From Lytechinus pictus (Eukaryota; Echinodermata; Echinoidea; Temnopleuroida; Toxopneustidae): DNA of 64,000 bases. The stretch covers positions 20,609,103 to 20,673,102 of the forward strand of contig NC_087254.1 in assembly GCF_037042905.1 (NCBI RefSeq), read 5' to 3'. Position numbers and translations under genes: made by a program. Below are positions 1 to 11,248 of the stretch, in pieces (position 1 is the stretch's first letter; each line of letters starts with the position of its first letter). The notes under the pieces were generated by a model, which saw only the letters and a list, made by a program, of their open reading frames with translations, made no database searches and had not been told where the DNA came from.

Positions 1-297
1 CGAAAACAATCATGACTTGATTAATCTCCGACGAGTTAACGGTACATCATTGATATTGTGATCATCCAATTAAGAGCGGGAAACGCGTAGCTGCAGTGAT
101 GAATCCTTGTCTTCGTTAATATGTGTATTTTTAAACGAACACTGACTTATAATTCATCTCTCGGGACGATTACATCAGGCAGTAAGCTCCTGATTTTTCT
201 GTTTCATATTGTATCATGATAAATCTATTGTTACGTCCATGTCGTTAGAGCAAGAATAATATTATACGCATCTTGAAGTCAACAGGAGTATACAACA
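1..297 (+). promoter_or_regulatory. Upstream / 5' UTR region of the receptor gene
   Basis: Non-coding sequence directly before the proposed start codon at 298. I see no convincing TATA box, initiator or CpG-rich stretch, so the transcription start is not placed; part or all of this may be 5' UTR or promoter. Assignment rests only on its position before the first coding exon. Confidence 0.3.
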
Positions 298-381
298 ATG
301 AATTACGGATTGAAATCTAACATTTCTTTTGATGGAGGTGGTTTAGTGTTAAATGTAACGGCAGATATGAAGTACAACGAG
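298..381 (+). CDS. Class A GPCR, coding exon 1 (N-terminal extracellular segment)
   Basis: An ATG in a good initiation context (A at -3) opens 28 codons that end exactly at a strong splice donor, GAG|GTGAGT at 381/382, in phase 0. The peptide is short and polar and contains two N-glycosylation sequons (N-I-S at residues 8-10 and N-V-T at 19-21), as expected for the outside end of a receptor. The next exon of this gene (24223) has a strong acceptor and also begins in phase 0, so the join preserves frame. The weak point is distance: the intron would be about 23.8 kb, and another first exon cannot be ruled out. If this exon is wrong, the first in-frame Met would be residue 36, just before helix 1. 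Confidence 0.65.
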
Positions 382-821
382 GTGAGTTCATTATTTCTAG
401 CCAAACGAGAACTAAAATCACTTCTATCTGTAGGTCTCTTATGACAGTGTCGGGTGTAAAAAATCATGCTTTCCTTGTTTTCTCAAACGATGTATTCTAC
501 TAGTTTGTGAAAACAAATCAACAGAGTCAAGAAGTTCATTTGCATATGTGGCATCAGTCTCTCGTTTCGAAATCCCCTATGAACTTTAATGATTTATGTA
601 GTTACGAGGTAGATTTGTTTCGATTCTGTTTTACTGACGAGTTATTGATCATTAATATTCAATTCTGTTAAATTTTGATATGTTGCCATGAAATTATGTC
701 TTTCAAGACGCACTCTGTAATTTTGCACGCAAATCGTTTACAGGGTGGCTCATTTTATAACCCACTGTATACAAGGAAATAGTTGTTTTGATTTTGGTTG
801 ATATTCATATTGCATCCAATA

Positions 822-993
822 CACTGTAAAAAATGAAGTGTTAATTTAGCACTTACAGTGCTTGCATAGTGACTGCACTACGAGTGCTGATTTTTTATTT
901 AGTTCAAATTTAAACTAGAAAATCAATACTCGTATAGTGCAGTCACTATACAAGCACTTTAAGTGCTAAAATAGCACTTTATTTTTTACAGTG
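822..993. mobile_element. TA-flanked fold-back element (MITE), 172 bp
   Basis: The ends are inverted copies starting CACTGTAAAAAA and ending TTTTTTACAGTG, and complementarity continues inwards for roughly 70 bp per arm. TA is present on both sides (820-821 and 994-995), the target duplication typical of Tc1/mariner. No coding capacity, so it must have been moved by an enzyme encoded elsewhere. Confidence 0.8.
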
Positions 994-1067
994 TACATGT
1001 AGTTCATTCTGCGAACAAAAACTCATATAGGATTCAGTAGATTATCGATGTAGGCAAGGTCTCATGA

Positions 1068-1299
1068 GCCATCAAGAAATATGAAGTTTAATGATATTTC
1101 CTTATGACGTGTTTCAACAATGTGAAACTGCCCACATCTATTCTAAAACAAACCCACCGTACATGACTCTTACAGGGAAGCTACAATTAGCCATCAAGAA
1201 ATATGAATTTTAATTTCCTGGTGATGTGTAACAACAATGTGGGATTCTGGTGGTTGGCAAAATGCAAACAAGTCCTCAACTATTCTAAAACAAACCCAC
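1068..1299. repeat. Imperfect direct duplication, two units of about 90-110 bp
   Basis: Unit 1 (1068-1157) and unit 2 (1190-1299) both open with GCCATCAAGAAATATGAA and close with CTATTCTAAAACAAACCCAC; unit 2 carries about 20 bp extra near its end. A local tandem duplication that has since diverged. Confidence 0.7.
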
Positions 1300-2706
1300 A
1301 TGACTTAAACAAATCATGTTAATAAACTTTCTTATTTTTTTCAAGTCACATTAACTTGTATATATTTGATTAATATTTACTTATTACAAAAAGGTCATTA
1401 ACTTAACATTATTTCAATGGATTAAAAACGCTTTATGCTAATCTTTTATACTAAGAAAACTGGACGTGGATACAGCATAAAAGTCCCCCTTGCATTCACA
1501 GACACAATTTCAAATATCACCTAGAATTCGTTTTGCTGCGTTGGTACTTATTATAATTATAGTATTTGATTTGCGTTCATTTATTTATGTTAGTTTACCA
1601 AGATATTGAGATAATGTTTGTAAAATTTAATTTGAAAGTGTAATGGAAAAATTACGAACGCGGATGATTTTTTTTCTTTACTTTGTACCCAGTATACTTG
1701 AAGTACACACATGCTGCTACTGGTGGCCTTCATATGATGCAAAATCATTGTCATAATTAATATATTTTCATCTTTTAAGAAAAGAGACCTCTTTTAAGTC
1801 GTCCCATTTTTTTTTCTCACATTCATAAAAAGTATTCCAACTGTACCATTGATATATCAAAACGACTATAATATGTGTATTGCATTGGAAAGTCGATTAA
1901 CACTTGCTGTGCCGTGATGGATTTGAGGGAACGATTGGAAACCTCCACAACCACCCCCCCCCCCCTCCTTCCCCATCTCTTTAGGATTAATGTTTCGCTT
2001 TTATAACGGTAGTAATGTTTAATGCATGTTTAGAGCCTTCCTTCGAATTTACGTGACAGTTATAGCCCAATCTATAACATAAATGCATTTTTTTTATCAC
2101 GCTGATGTTTTTTTTCTCGCTCTTGTTATTTTACAGGACACCAAAACGCCCACTGATATTTTTTAAATATTATTTTGCCTTATTTCACCACTTAGTATAC
2201 AATTACGATTTTCTTTAAGTCCAGTTATTATTTCAAGAGACATGAAACAGCGTCAACTTCACTTCAAGGGTATATCTCTTATCAATAATGATATTTCTGT
2301 GTTTGAATTCATATACGAAATGAAAGCATTTTGACCATGGTAAATTCCCAGTAGACCAATGCATGATGAGTAACGTCTCTTGTCACGATTGTGTTGTGTG
2401 TTAACAAACTATTTTGGAGCCAATTAATGAGTCGGAAAAGATTCATGACGTTAGAATACGGTTAGTGACTCACTTGTGTATAGTATATAAGCCGTTGTGC
2501 AGCAGAGCCTGCTTGTACCCAGTATATTATAGGGAAATTCAATCCGACTTCGATTAATAAGCAAATGATCGAAATATCCGAGATTGGATTATTTTCATTC
2601 AACAAAGCAGCCCCCCCCAAAAAAAAAATAAATAAATAAATAAAACAACAACAACAAAGGAGTGAAAATAAGAAGGCACTGTATATCAGGTTTATTCTGC
2701 ATTCTT

Positions 2707-3617
2707 GACCCTGTCTTACAAAGAGTTACGATTGACTGTAGACGATCATTGGATTGCACGCCGTCAATCGTAACGAGAGAATGGATCGACGAGAAGGCTG
2801 TGATCGTCCGGTCCGTTCACAGCTTTGCCTTACAGCACTAGAGCGGGGCGTGCATGTTTGATTGGGTTTGGAATGTGCACATCGTTATGTGAAATTTAAG
2901 TTTTGTCCTGTTTTGTGTATAATTTTTCCCAGCAGGCTTGCATGCCTCCTTTTTACCCGGTAATAGATTTTTTTTTATGTATACATCTTTTTTCTTCTCT
3001 CTCTCTTTTACTCAACATTTGAAGAGTATATAGTTTTGTCATATCATGCAACTTTTGCCCTCGTTTGTAGAGGTTATATCACAGATGAATTTATTTTATA
3101 TTATGTCGAGCTTCTCTACAATGACACTTTTAATATTGGGACAGGTGTGACTGCTCCATTTTGATAATTCAAAAGTTTGAATTATTTATCTATAAAATCC
3201 TACATGATAACCATAAGTGATTAGAGCTAATGTAAGATTGGATATAAAAAGGCTGCCTTTTTATTTTTTATTCTAATTTCTTTTATTTCCTCTTTTTTTT
3301 TCTTTTTTGTTTAATGATACAATATTTTGTAAATGTTTTGATTGCTTGTGATTTTTTTTATTTGTTCTATAAAAACATATAAAAAAAAAAGAGTTACGAT
3401 TGATCCAATGAAGCGCAACTATGGAAAACCAGCAACGTCAACATCTAAAAGGCATGTATGTTCAAAATATTTTGCCTATCCATATATTCATTGTTTTCTT
3501 GACAATTCTCTTTGTTTTCAAAGGGCATTGTGAAAATTTCCTAAAGAAAAAAATGAAATTGATACTTGAGGTAGATCGCATCAATCGTAACCATGGTAAT
3601 TCTTTGTAAGACGGGTC
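2707..3617. mobile_element. Fold-back element, family with 'GTCTTACAAAGAGTTACGAT' ends, copy 1
   Basis: The left end reads GACCCTGTCTTACAAAGAG and the right end is its near reverse complement, CTTTGTAAGACGGGTC. The sub-terminal phrase GTTACGATTGA also recurs inverted. A second copy of the family is at 51480-52168. I find no clear target duplication. Two overlapping open frames inside (3342-3609) are not protein-like. Confidence 0.6.
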
Positions 3618-4000
3618 CCTAGTTTGTCTGAAGATATATTCTGTGAATCCTTGTCATGTGTCAGTCTATATAGGCCTACAGCATCAAAGGCAGGCTACTC
3701 TAAGTGATTGAAAATGTTGATAAGGTTCCATGACATTTTCTCCTGCGACGATTGCTCCGATGGAGAATCTTCATGTTATCAAAGCCAGACATAGAACCCG
3801 GCCTACAAAACTAATTGAACCCCAACCCCAATCTTTGCATTGTTCTGAACCAAAAATCCTTACTCTATATACCATTCACTCCCTCTGATATATTACGACA
3901 GGAGTAAATGTCACAGGAGCATAACATATTGTCGTGCCACATAAAAACATTGTCTGAGGTCGCCTTTATTTCTTTCAGGGAAGATACTGTAGTATAGATG

Positions 4001-4001
<1 letters not shown>

Positions 4002-4066
<65 letters not shown>
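4002..4066. repeat. (TA)n microsatellite
   Basis: An uninterrupted TA run of about 65 bp. A GA run follows at 4275-4302. Confidence 0.98.
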
Positions 4067-4070
<4 letters not shown>

Positions 4071-4302
4071 AAGTTAGACCGGGAGTTAGAAGGCATTTGG
4101 TGGAAAACTAGAAATCATGTGTGGAATTCGCTGCACAAGGTATGGTTTAGATGAACATGATGCACGGAGGGGGGGGGGTGGTAGAATGAGAGGAGGATAA
4201 AGAGGGAGAGAGTGAGAGATGGGGAGAGAGAAAGATGGAGAAACAGAACTGTTAGAGGGAGTAAAGTCCATGGAGGGAGAGAGAGAGAGAGAGAGAGAGA
4301 GA

Positions 4303-7300
4303 AGGGTATTTTCATCCCGCTGCATGGTTGTAAAAAATAATATAGACGACAGGCATTAATTTCTTGAGAGTTCTGCATGTCATTATAAGCATGGTTAGAA
4401 ATCTGATAAGGATTCGGGTAGATGCTTATGATGAACACGAGGACAGTGGCTTAATGTCGTTATGCGCGAGATTCGAGATTATTTTTTAGATAGTCATCAA
4501 AATATGAAATCTATCTCCTGATTTTTTCAAGACCTATACCAATGAAGAACCATTATGGATTAGGCGTACAAGCTAGGTTTCGTCTCCAATGCGAGTTGAT
4601 GTACCTTCGTCATGGTAAGCGCATGTTTTGATCAAGATTATTTTCAAATACTATCAAGAGGGTTTGGAAACTTGTTATATGAACACCATTTTGGGGACAC
4701 TATAATAAACGCAATGAAATATCAAAATTCGATGTCGGGTCTTACTGAAGAGACCACCATGTCTAAAGAAAACAGAAGAAAATAATTATTATCATTCTTA
4801 GAAGTTTTCTAACGTCACGCTATGTCAGAAAATCAGACAAGGATGTCGCAACCATTGGCGTTATCAGATTATATCTTCTCTTCTCAGAAAGACCAAAAAA
4901 AGAATGAAGCAGGAGAATTCTCGTGATACCCGATCTGGGTGTGTTATTCAGGAACACTCCACTTCACTTCAAGTATCAAATTATATTGAATGATATCATT
5001 CCAGATGATTTTATGATGCTATATCGGTTTACACATGGACCTTACATGTAGGTCCATGGTTTACATAAGGATGTACTTTTGTTATTTTCAATTTCCATTT
5101 CAAGAACATTATATTACGTTGATAACATCCTTATAATAGTCTGGCATATGTTTTCAAAGGATGGAGCTACAATGATACACATTTACTGAGTCTTTGTATT
5201 ATAATAATCTAAAACATATACTTTTTATATTTGTATGCTTTATTTAACAAATCAAAAGAATCATATTCAATATTTACATAATCATGACAATTCAAAAGAA
5301 CATTACAAGAAAATACACAAATACTTATACTTCTTGCTTCACATTAAACTGAATAATAATGAGGTAACATGTTCCATGTTGAACCAGGTTAAATAGTTTA
5401 GGAGGAACAATGGTCATGGTTAATTTCTCACAAAATGATTGAAAATAGTATGAATTTGTGACATCGTTTATTTGTTGATTTTTGCTTGTTTTTTTAATAA
5501 ATAAAAATTTGAAATTGCATATTTTCACATTTTCCACCAAATTTTGTAGAAATATCCAACGTATTTTTTTTCTCTTTTTTATATTTTAATTGAACCTTCG
5601 ATTTTATCAGTTATTGGTGAACGTTCATAAGCTTTCTTCATGGTTGGTTTGCATGCGACTTTGTCTCTGCATTGTGGATGTCCTTAAATAATTGCTGGGT
5701 TCAACCATTTTCAGACTACTTGTTCTTTTTTCCTGAACCCTTATTATCATTAATATACCTCTCTAGATAATAATAAAAATGATAGATAATAAGCATCGTA
5801 TTCATAATTGATGCCATTGGGGATAAATTTGGGGGCAGCACAGAAAATTTGATGATCTCTTCAGAATCTTCTGAAAAGTAAAAAAAAAATAAAGGTGGTA
5901 AATTCTTACTCTCAGTTTAAGCAACAACCAAAGCGAGAAAAAAACTCCTCATTGAAGGAAAAAGAAAGAAGACACCTAATAAATTGTATCACTGTCTACA
6001 GATGTGGGCAAGGGGGAATGGGGGCACTTTTCATCCCCTTCCCTCCACCCCCCCCCCCCCCCTCATGTCAACATGCCCTTCGTAAAGAAGCGCCAACTTA
6101 AAGGGGTACTCAGGCTGAAAATAATATGACATAAACAGATTTTTCAAAAAAATCAGACAAACGAAACATTGAAAATTTGATCAAAATCGTTTGGCAAAGT
6201 GGAAGTGCTCTCCAGGTCTTAGTAATAGGTTAAATTCCAAGAAGTGTTGGGGGCGCGGGGGAACAAATAATATGATTTCCCCTAAAAAGTGGGGGCAGGT
6301 CCTTCACCCCCCCCCCCCCCCCAATCCAATACCTGTTTACGCCCTTGTATCTTGTAATCATGGTAATGGTGCGAGTCAGTGAAAATTGTGTTTTTTTTAC
6401 TGGTATTTTTATTGGTAGACCCATACAATAATAAAAAAAGAATTTTGATTGAATGATTTCATGAACTCAAGAACCTCTCGACTTGATGTGACAGCATTTT
6501 TGCCGCATTTCACATTTGGAATTACCCACATTGAAGCACAATTATGCTGGAGTTCAATGCCAGAAAACAAAAATGCTTATACTGTGTATCATTCTTTTTC
6601 TCTGTGTGTGTGCATTCATTCGATTCATAATTCACCCATCGTTCATCTGTTCATTCATTCTTCAAGGGGAAGTCGACCCTGTTTTTTTTATCAGAGTTAT
6701 TATAGTTTTAATTTGTAGGCCTTAATTTCATGACGTCACGGCTATTCCATGTGCCAAATCGGTTTCCATTTCAAAATCTCAGAAAAAAAAAACATGCGCT
6801 TGTTTGTCTATTGATTTGATTCATTTTTACCCCATGTTCTCAGGGGTCACCCCCATGCCCCTCCCCGGTGTTCTTGTCTTACATAATCTAACTATGATAC
6901 TAAATGATTCCCGCTCGATGCACGGCAGTATTATAGTCTCCCTGTCTATATATTTTTATTTTATAAAACTACAAACAAACCTCGGAAATTATCAGATCAC
7001 TTGCTTTTCCAGCTGCCGAGCATGCAGGGCCCGTTTGTCAGGAATGATTGAAGTAATAAACATCATGAACATAGTCTGCAATCATGCATGTACATGTACG
7101 GTCCAGGAGACATGGAGTTTATTAGGCATAGCCCTTTCCTTCATGGCTGTATATCAGAAACGATAGCATTAGCACAGTAATGTCTCGGGACTTCTGTGAA
7201 ACCATCATTTTTTTTTTTCATTCCATTCTTTTAATAATGATTTTGAAATTTGCCTACTGCAATTTCTGGAATATCCATTGATATCAGGATATTCCAGGAA

Positions 7301-8069
7301 AAGTGTCTTCTATTACTGCTCCATTATGGTTAATCTCTGAGTCGCCCCTTCAATTTCATGAGTAATTTAGGTATATGTAGAAGACATCGTGAATGGCAGG
7401 CTTTTCTTTCTTACGTATCAATGTGTATACGCTGCCCAAAATAAGACAAGTGAATGACTTAATAATAATAGCTCAAGCTTGGTTTGAAACCGGAAGTCAA
7501 AATGAAATTTTTCACTTGATCAATTTGTGTTTGATTTTCTGCGCTGTTACCGGAAACTATTTACTGTCCAGTATCATGCTTACCCAGAAACGGGGGTCCA
7601 GAATTTACCAAAATATCAAGTGTCACCATCATTTTCGAAAGTACATTTTCGTCGAAAAATTTCTAACAAACACAAACAGATTCATCATAAAGGGGGCACG
7701 AGCCCCCTTGCACCCCCGAATATGCACCCTTGCTTGCAATGATGCCTATTCCCCCTGTCCCCCTCCCTTATAAATCATGACTCTAATTCACATAAATCTG
7801 GTGATATAGTAACATACATGTATTTGACGGTACAATATCATATTTTCTGGTTTAAATGCAAGACAATAATAATAAGATTTAAATGGGATATTAAATCAAA
7901 TGCCTTCTCTTAAGTATCTTTTTTTTTTTTTTTCATTGTTATATATAATTATATAAATGTATAATACATGTAATACATAGTACGCTCTACAGTAATAAAA
8001 AATATTCGGTTTCAGTAAATTTATTGTTCTGTTCAACATCATTATACGGAGTCGAGAGATAAAGATGGG
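4303..8069 (+). other. Intronic stretch without recognised genes
   Basis: AT-rich intron DNA with homopolymer C runs at about 6048-6062 and 6307-6322. At 6100-6180 there is one half of a fold-back-type end (GGGGTACTCAGGCTGAAA) without a visible partner. A perfect 11-bp hairpin lies at 7267-7300. Nothing else identified. Confidence 0.6.
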
Positions 8070-9882
8070 TACGTATATGGCGCGCCATCTGTTTCATAAA
8101 GGCGATAAACTCAGTTTATCGCCGAAAAACCTAGTTTATCAATCGAAAAACCTAGTTTTTCAATTGAAAAACTTAGTTTTTCGCCGATAAACTTAGTTTT
8201 TCGCCGATAAACTAAGTTTATCATTTGAAAAACTCAGTTTATCAAGAAAAACTAAGTTTATCGCCGAAAAACTAAGTTTATCGCCGAAAAACTTAGTTTT
8301 TCGATTGAAAAACTAGGTTTTTCTTGAAAAACTTAGTTTATCAATTGAAAAACTAAGTTTTTCACCGATAAACTTAGTTTTTCAATGAAAAACTAAGTTT
8401 ATCAATGAAAAACTAGGTTTTTCAAGTGAAAAGCAGAGTTTCTTGAATAACTAAGTTTTTCGACTAATAAACTGAGTTTTTCTAGATAAACTGAGTTTTT
8501 CAATTGAAAAACCTAGTTTTTCGGCGAAAAACTAGGTTTTTCAAGTGATAAACTTAGTTTTTCAATTCAGATAAACTAAGTTTTTCGAATCTGATAAACT
8601 GAGTTTTTCTAAGAACGCCATTTGTCCCATAAAAGCGATAAACTAGGTTTTTCAAGTGATAAACTGAGTTTATCGTAGAACGCCATTTGTCCCATAAATG
8701 CGATAAACTAGGTTTTTCGCCGATAAACTAGGTTTTTCAATTTCGATAAACTAAGTTTTTCAATTCGAAAAACCTAGTTTATCGAAATCGAAAAACCTAG
8801 TTTATCGAAATTGAAAAACCTAGTTTATTGGCGAAAAACCTAGTTTATCGCCTTTATGAAACAAATGGCGTTCTTCGATAAACTCAGTTTATCACTTGAA
8901 AAACCTAGTTTATCGCCTTTATGGGACAACTGGCGTTCTTAGAAAAACTCAGTTTATCAGATTCGAAAAACTTAGTTTATCAGAATTGAAAAACTAAGTT
9001 TATCACTTGAAAAACCTAGTTTTTTGCCGATAAACTAGGTTTTTCGATTTCGATAAACTAGGTTTTTCGATTCGATAAACTAGGTTTTTCAAAATTGAAA
9101 AACTTAGATTATCACTTGAAAAACCTAGTTTATCGGCGAAAAACTAAGTTTTTCAAATCTGATAAACTAAGTTTTTCGAATCTGATAAACTGAGTTTATC
9201 GTAGAACGCCATTTGTCCCATAAAGGCGATAAACTACATGTAGGTTTTTCAAGTGATAAACTGAGTTTTTCTAAGAACGCCATATGTCCCATAAAGGCGA
9301 TAAACTAGGTTTTTCAAGTAATAAACTAAGTTTTTCAAATTTGAAAGACCTAGTTTATCGAATCGAAAAACCTAGTTTATCGAAATCGAAAAACCTAGTT
9401 TATCGAAATTGAAAAACTTAGTTTATCACTTGAAAAACTTAGTTTATCAAATAACTCTGTTTATCAAATGAAAAACTTAGATTTTCGTTGATAAACTCAG
9501 TTTTTCGCCGATAAACTTAGTTTTTCAATTGAAAAACTAGGTTTATCAAAAAAAAAACTATTCATCAAATGAAAAACTAAGTTTTTCGGCGATAAACTTA
9601 GTTTTTCTTGATAAACTTAGTTTTTCAATTGAAAAACTAAGTTTATCAAAAAAACCTTATTTATCAAATGAAAAACTAAGTTTTTCGGCGATAAACTTGG
9701 TTTTTCTTGATAAACTGAGTTTTTCAAGTGATAAACTTAGTTTATCGGTGAAAAACTAAGTTTATCGGCGAAAAACTAAGTTTTTCGATTGAAAAACTAG
9801 GTTTTTCGATTGATAAACTAGGTTTTTCGGCGATAAACTGAGTTTATCGCCTTTATGAAACAAATGGCGCGCCATATACGTA
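8070..9882. repeat. Array of about 77 palindromic 17-bp units with inverted terminal modules
   Basis: About 77 units of the form left arm (GATAAAC or GAAAAAC), central T-N-A, right arm (GTTTATC or GTTTTTC), separated by 0-6 bp spacers such as GCC, AATT, CAAGT. The central pentamer is one of CTTAG, CTAAG, CCTAG, CTAGG, CTGAG or CTCAG. Six internal modules related to GAACGCCATTTGTCCCATAA occur, four forward (about 8613, 8677, 9203, 9275) and two reverse (about 8851, 8914). The two ends are inverted copies: CGTATATGGCGCGCCAT at left and its complement at right, each followed by a CATAAAGGC module. TA follows and precedes the ends, so a TA target duplication is possible. No coding capacity. It behaves like a fold-back transposon grown by internal amplification and inversion, but the mechanism is inference. 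Confidence 0.9.
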
Positions 9883-10105
9883 TAGGCCTATACTCATGAC
9901 TATGACAGTATGAGCAAAGTTCTCCTCCAATGCCCCAATGCCTATAATTATGTTTGATGAATATGCACTCAATTGTGTAAATTTAGTGCTTGTTGGTCGC
10001 AGTATCATTCCGTGTTTTCTCTGTCTGGTTGTGCTTTTAGAGTGTTTATCAGTGATGATGGCCCAGCGAAATGCATGTATGCTACGAATCGCCGCATCCC
10101 CCAGC

Positions 10106-10208
10106 CAGGGACCTGGCCACGGAGGATTAGTCTATTGTTACTGGGGGTGCTGAGCATTGTCACAGCACCCCCAGTAACAATAGATAATCCTCCGTGGCCA
10201 GGTCCATG
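10106..10208. mobile_element. Miniature hAT-like fold-back element, 103 bp
   Basis: The ends are CAGGGACCTGGCCACGG and, inverted, CCGTGGCCAGGTCCATG, with near-complete complementarity across the element (arms about 48 bp). It is flanked by a perfect 8-bp direct repeat CCCCCAGC (10098-10105 and 10209-10216). An 8-bp duplication plus CAGGG ends point to the hAT superfamily. The same terminal CAGGGACCTGG is used by the 2.7-kb element at 46436-49093. Confidence 0.85.
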
Positions 10209-10260
10209 CCCCCAGCCCCTCCTCTCTATTTAATGCAGACAATTTTTGCTTGCAAAACCA

Positions 10261-10871
10261 TTAAAGGACAAGTCCACCCCAACAAAAGGTTGATTTGAAA
10301 AAAGGAGAAAAATCCAACAAGCAAAACACTGAAAATTTCATCAAAATCGGATGTAAAATAAGAAAGTTATGACATTTTAAAGTTTCGCTTAATTTCACAA
10401 AACAATTATATGCACATCCTGGTCGGTATGCAAATTGGCAGACTGATGACGTCACCCACTCACTATTTCTTTTGTATTTTATTATATGAAATATGAAATA
10501 TTTTAATTTTTTCCTCCTTGTCAAGTGAAACAAAGTTTTATTTCTCCCTAAACATGTGGAATTACCATTATTTTAACAGTCTATGGTTAAGTTAAGTTGG
10601 TACTTATTGTCGAATTTGTAAAAATTGAAATATTGTATTATTCAAACAATAAAAAACAAAAGAAATAGTGAGTGATGGACATCATCGACTCTCTCATTTG
10701 CATATCGCTGAGTTGTGCATTTAACTGTTTTGTGAAAAATAAGCAAAACTTAAAAATGTCATAACTTTCTTATTTTACATCCGATTTCGATGAAATTTGC
10801 AGCGTTATGTTTGTTTGATTATTCTCTATCGATTCGAATCAACAATATTCTGGGGTGGACTTGACCTTTAA
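10261..10871. mobile_element. TTAA-flanked fold-back element, family A, copy 1
   Basis: Opens TTAAAGGACAAGTCCACCCC and closes with the complement GGGGTGGACTTGACCTTTAA. The two halves, each about 290 bp, are inverted copies of each other around an AT-rich centre (for example the phrase TCAAAATCGGATGTAAAATA and its complement). No coding. TTAA at both ends resembles the piggyBac target, but the terminal bases are not the classical ones. Confidence 0.85.
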
Positions 10872-10929
10872 GCAACAGTCACAGATCCACATTGTTTGTC
10901 AATATTGTTCATGAGAGGCCTTCACCTTA

Positions 10930-11248
10930 CACTGTTAGAAAAAAACCAAAAGATTTTACAGAAGAAAAAATAAAAACAGATTTCACAGAAAGAAATAACC
11001 AAATCATTCTGTAAATTGTTATAACAGGAAAGATTTCTTATTATTCTACGATTTTACAGAACAAGTCGGTAACAAAAAAGGGGGAAACGGTTTTATTACA
11101 ATAAATTTGTAAGGTTACATACACCAAATACCAATTTTCTGTAATTTTACACAAATGCATGTAAGATTACACAGTGCAGCATAAGAATACAGGTGTTCTA
11201 GAGACTGCTGCAGGATTTTTTTTTATAAGAAGAAATTTTCTAACAGTG
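10930..11248. mobile_element. TA-flanked element with CACTGTTAGAAAA ends
   Basis: Left end CACTGTTAGAAAAA, right end TTTTCTAACAGTG, with TA on both sides (10928-10929 and 11249-11250). The interior is A-rich with recurring ATTTTACAG phrases. No coding capacity. Confidence 0.75.

Noticed and set aside
4086..4438. Ser/Leu/Pro-rich minus-strand frames
   Set aside because: Arise from the GA microsatellite and G runs; no gene signals.
8070..9882. CRISPR-like array
   Set aside because: Repeats are 17-bp palindromes separated by only 0-6 bp and the spacers are not unique sequences. Surrounding genes are eukaryotic with introns.
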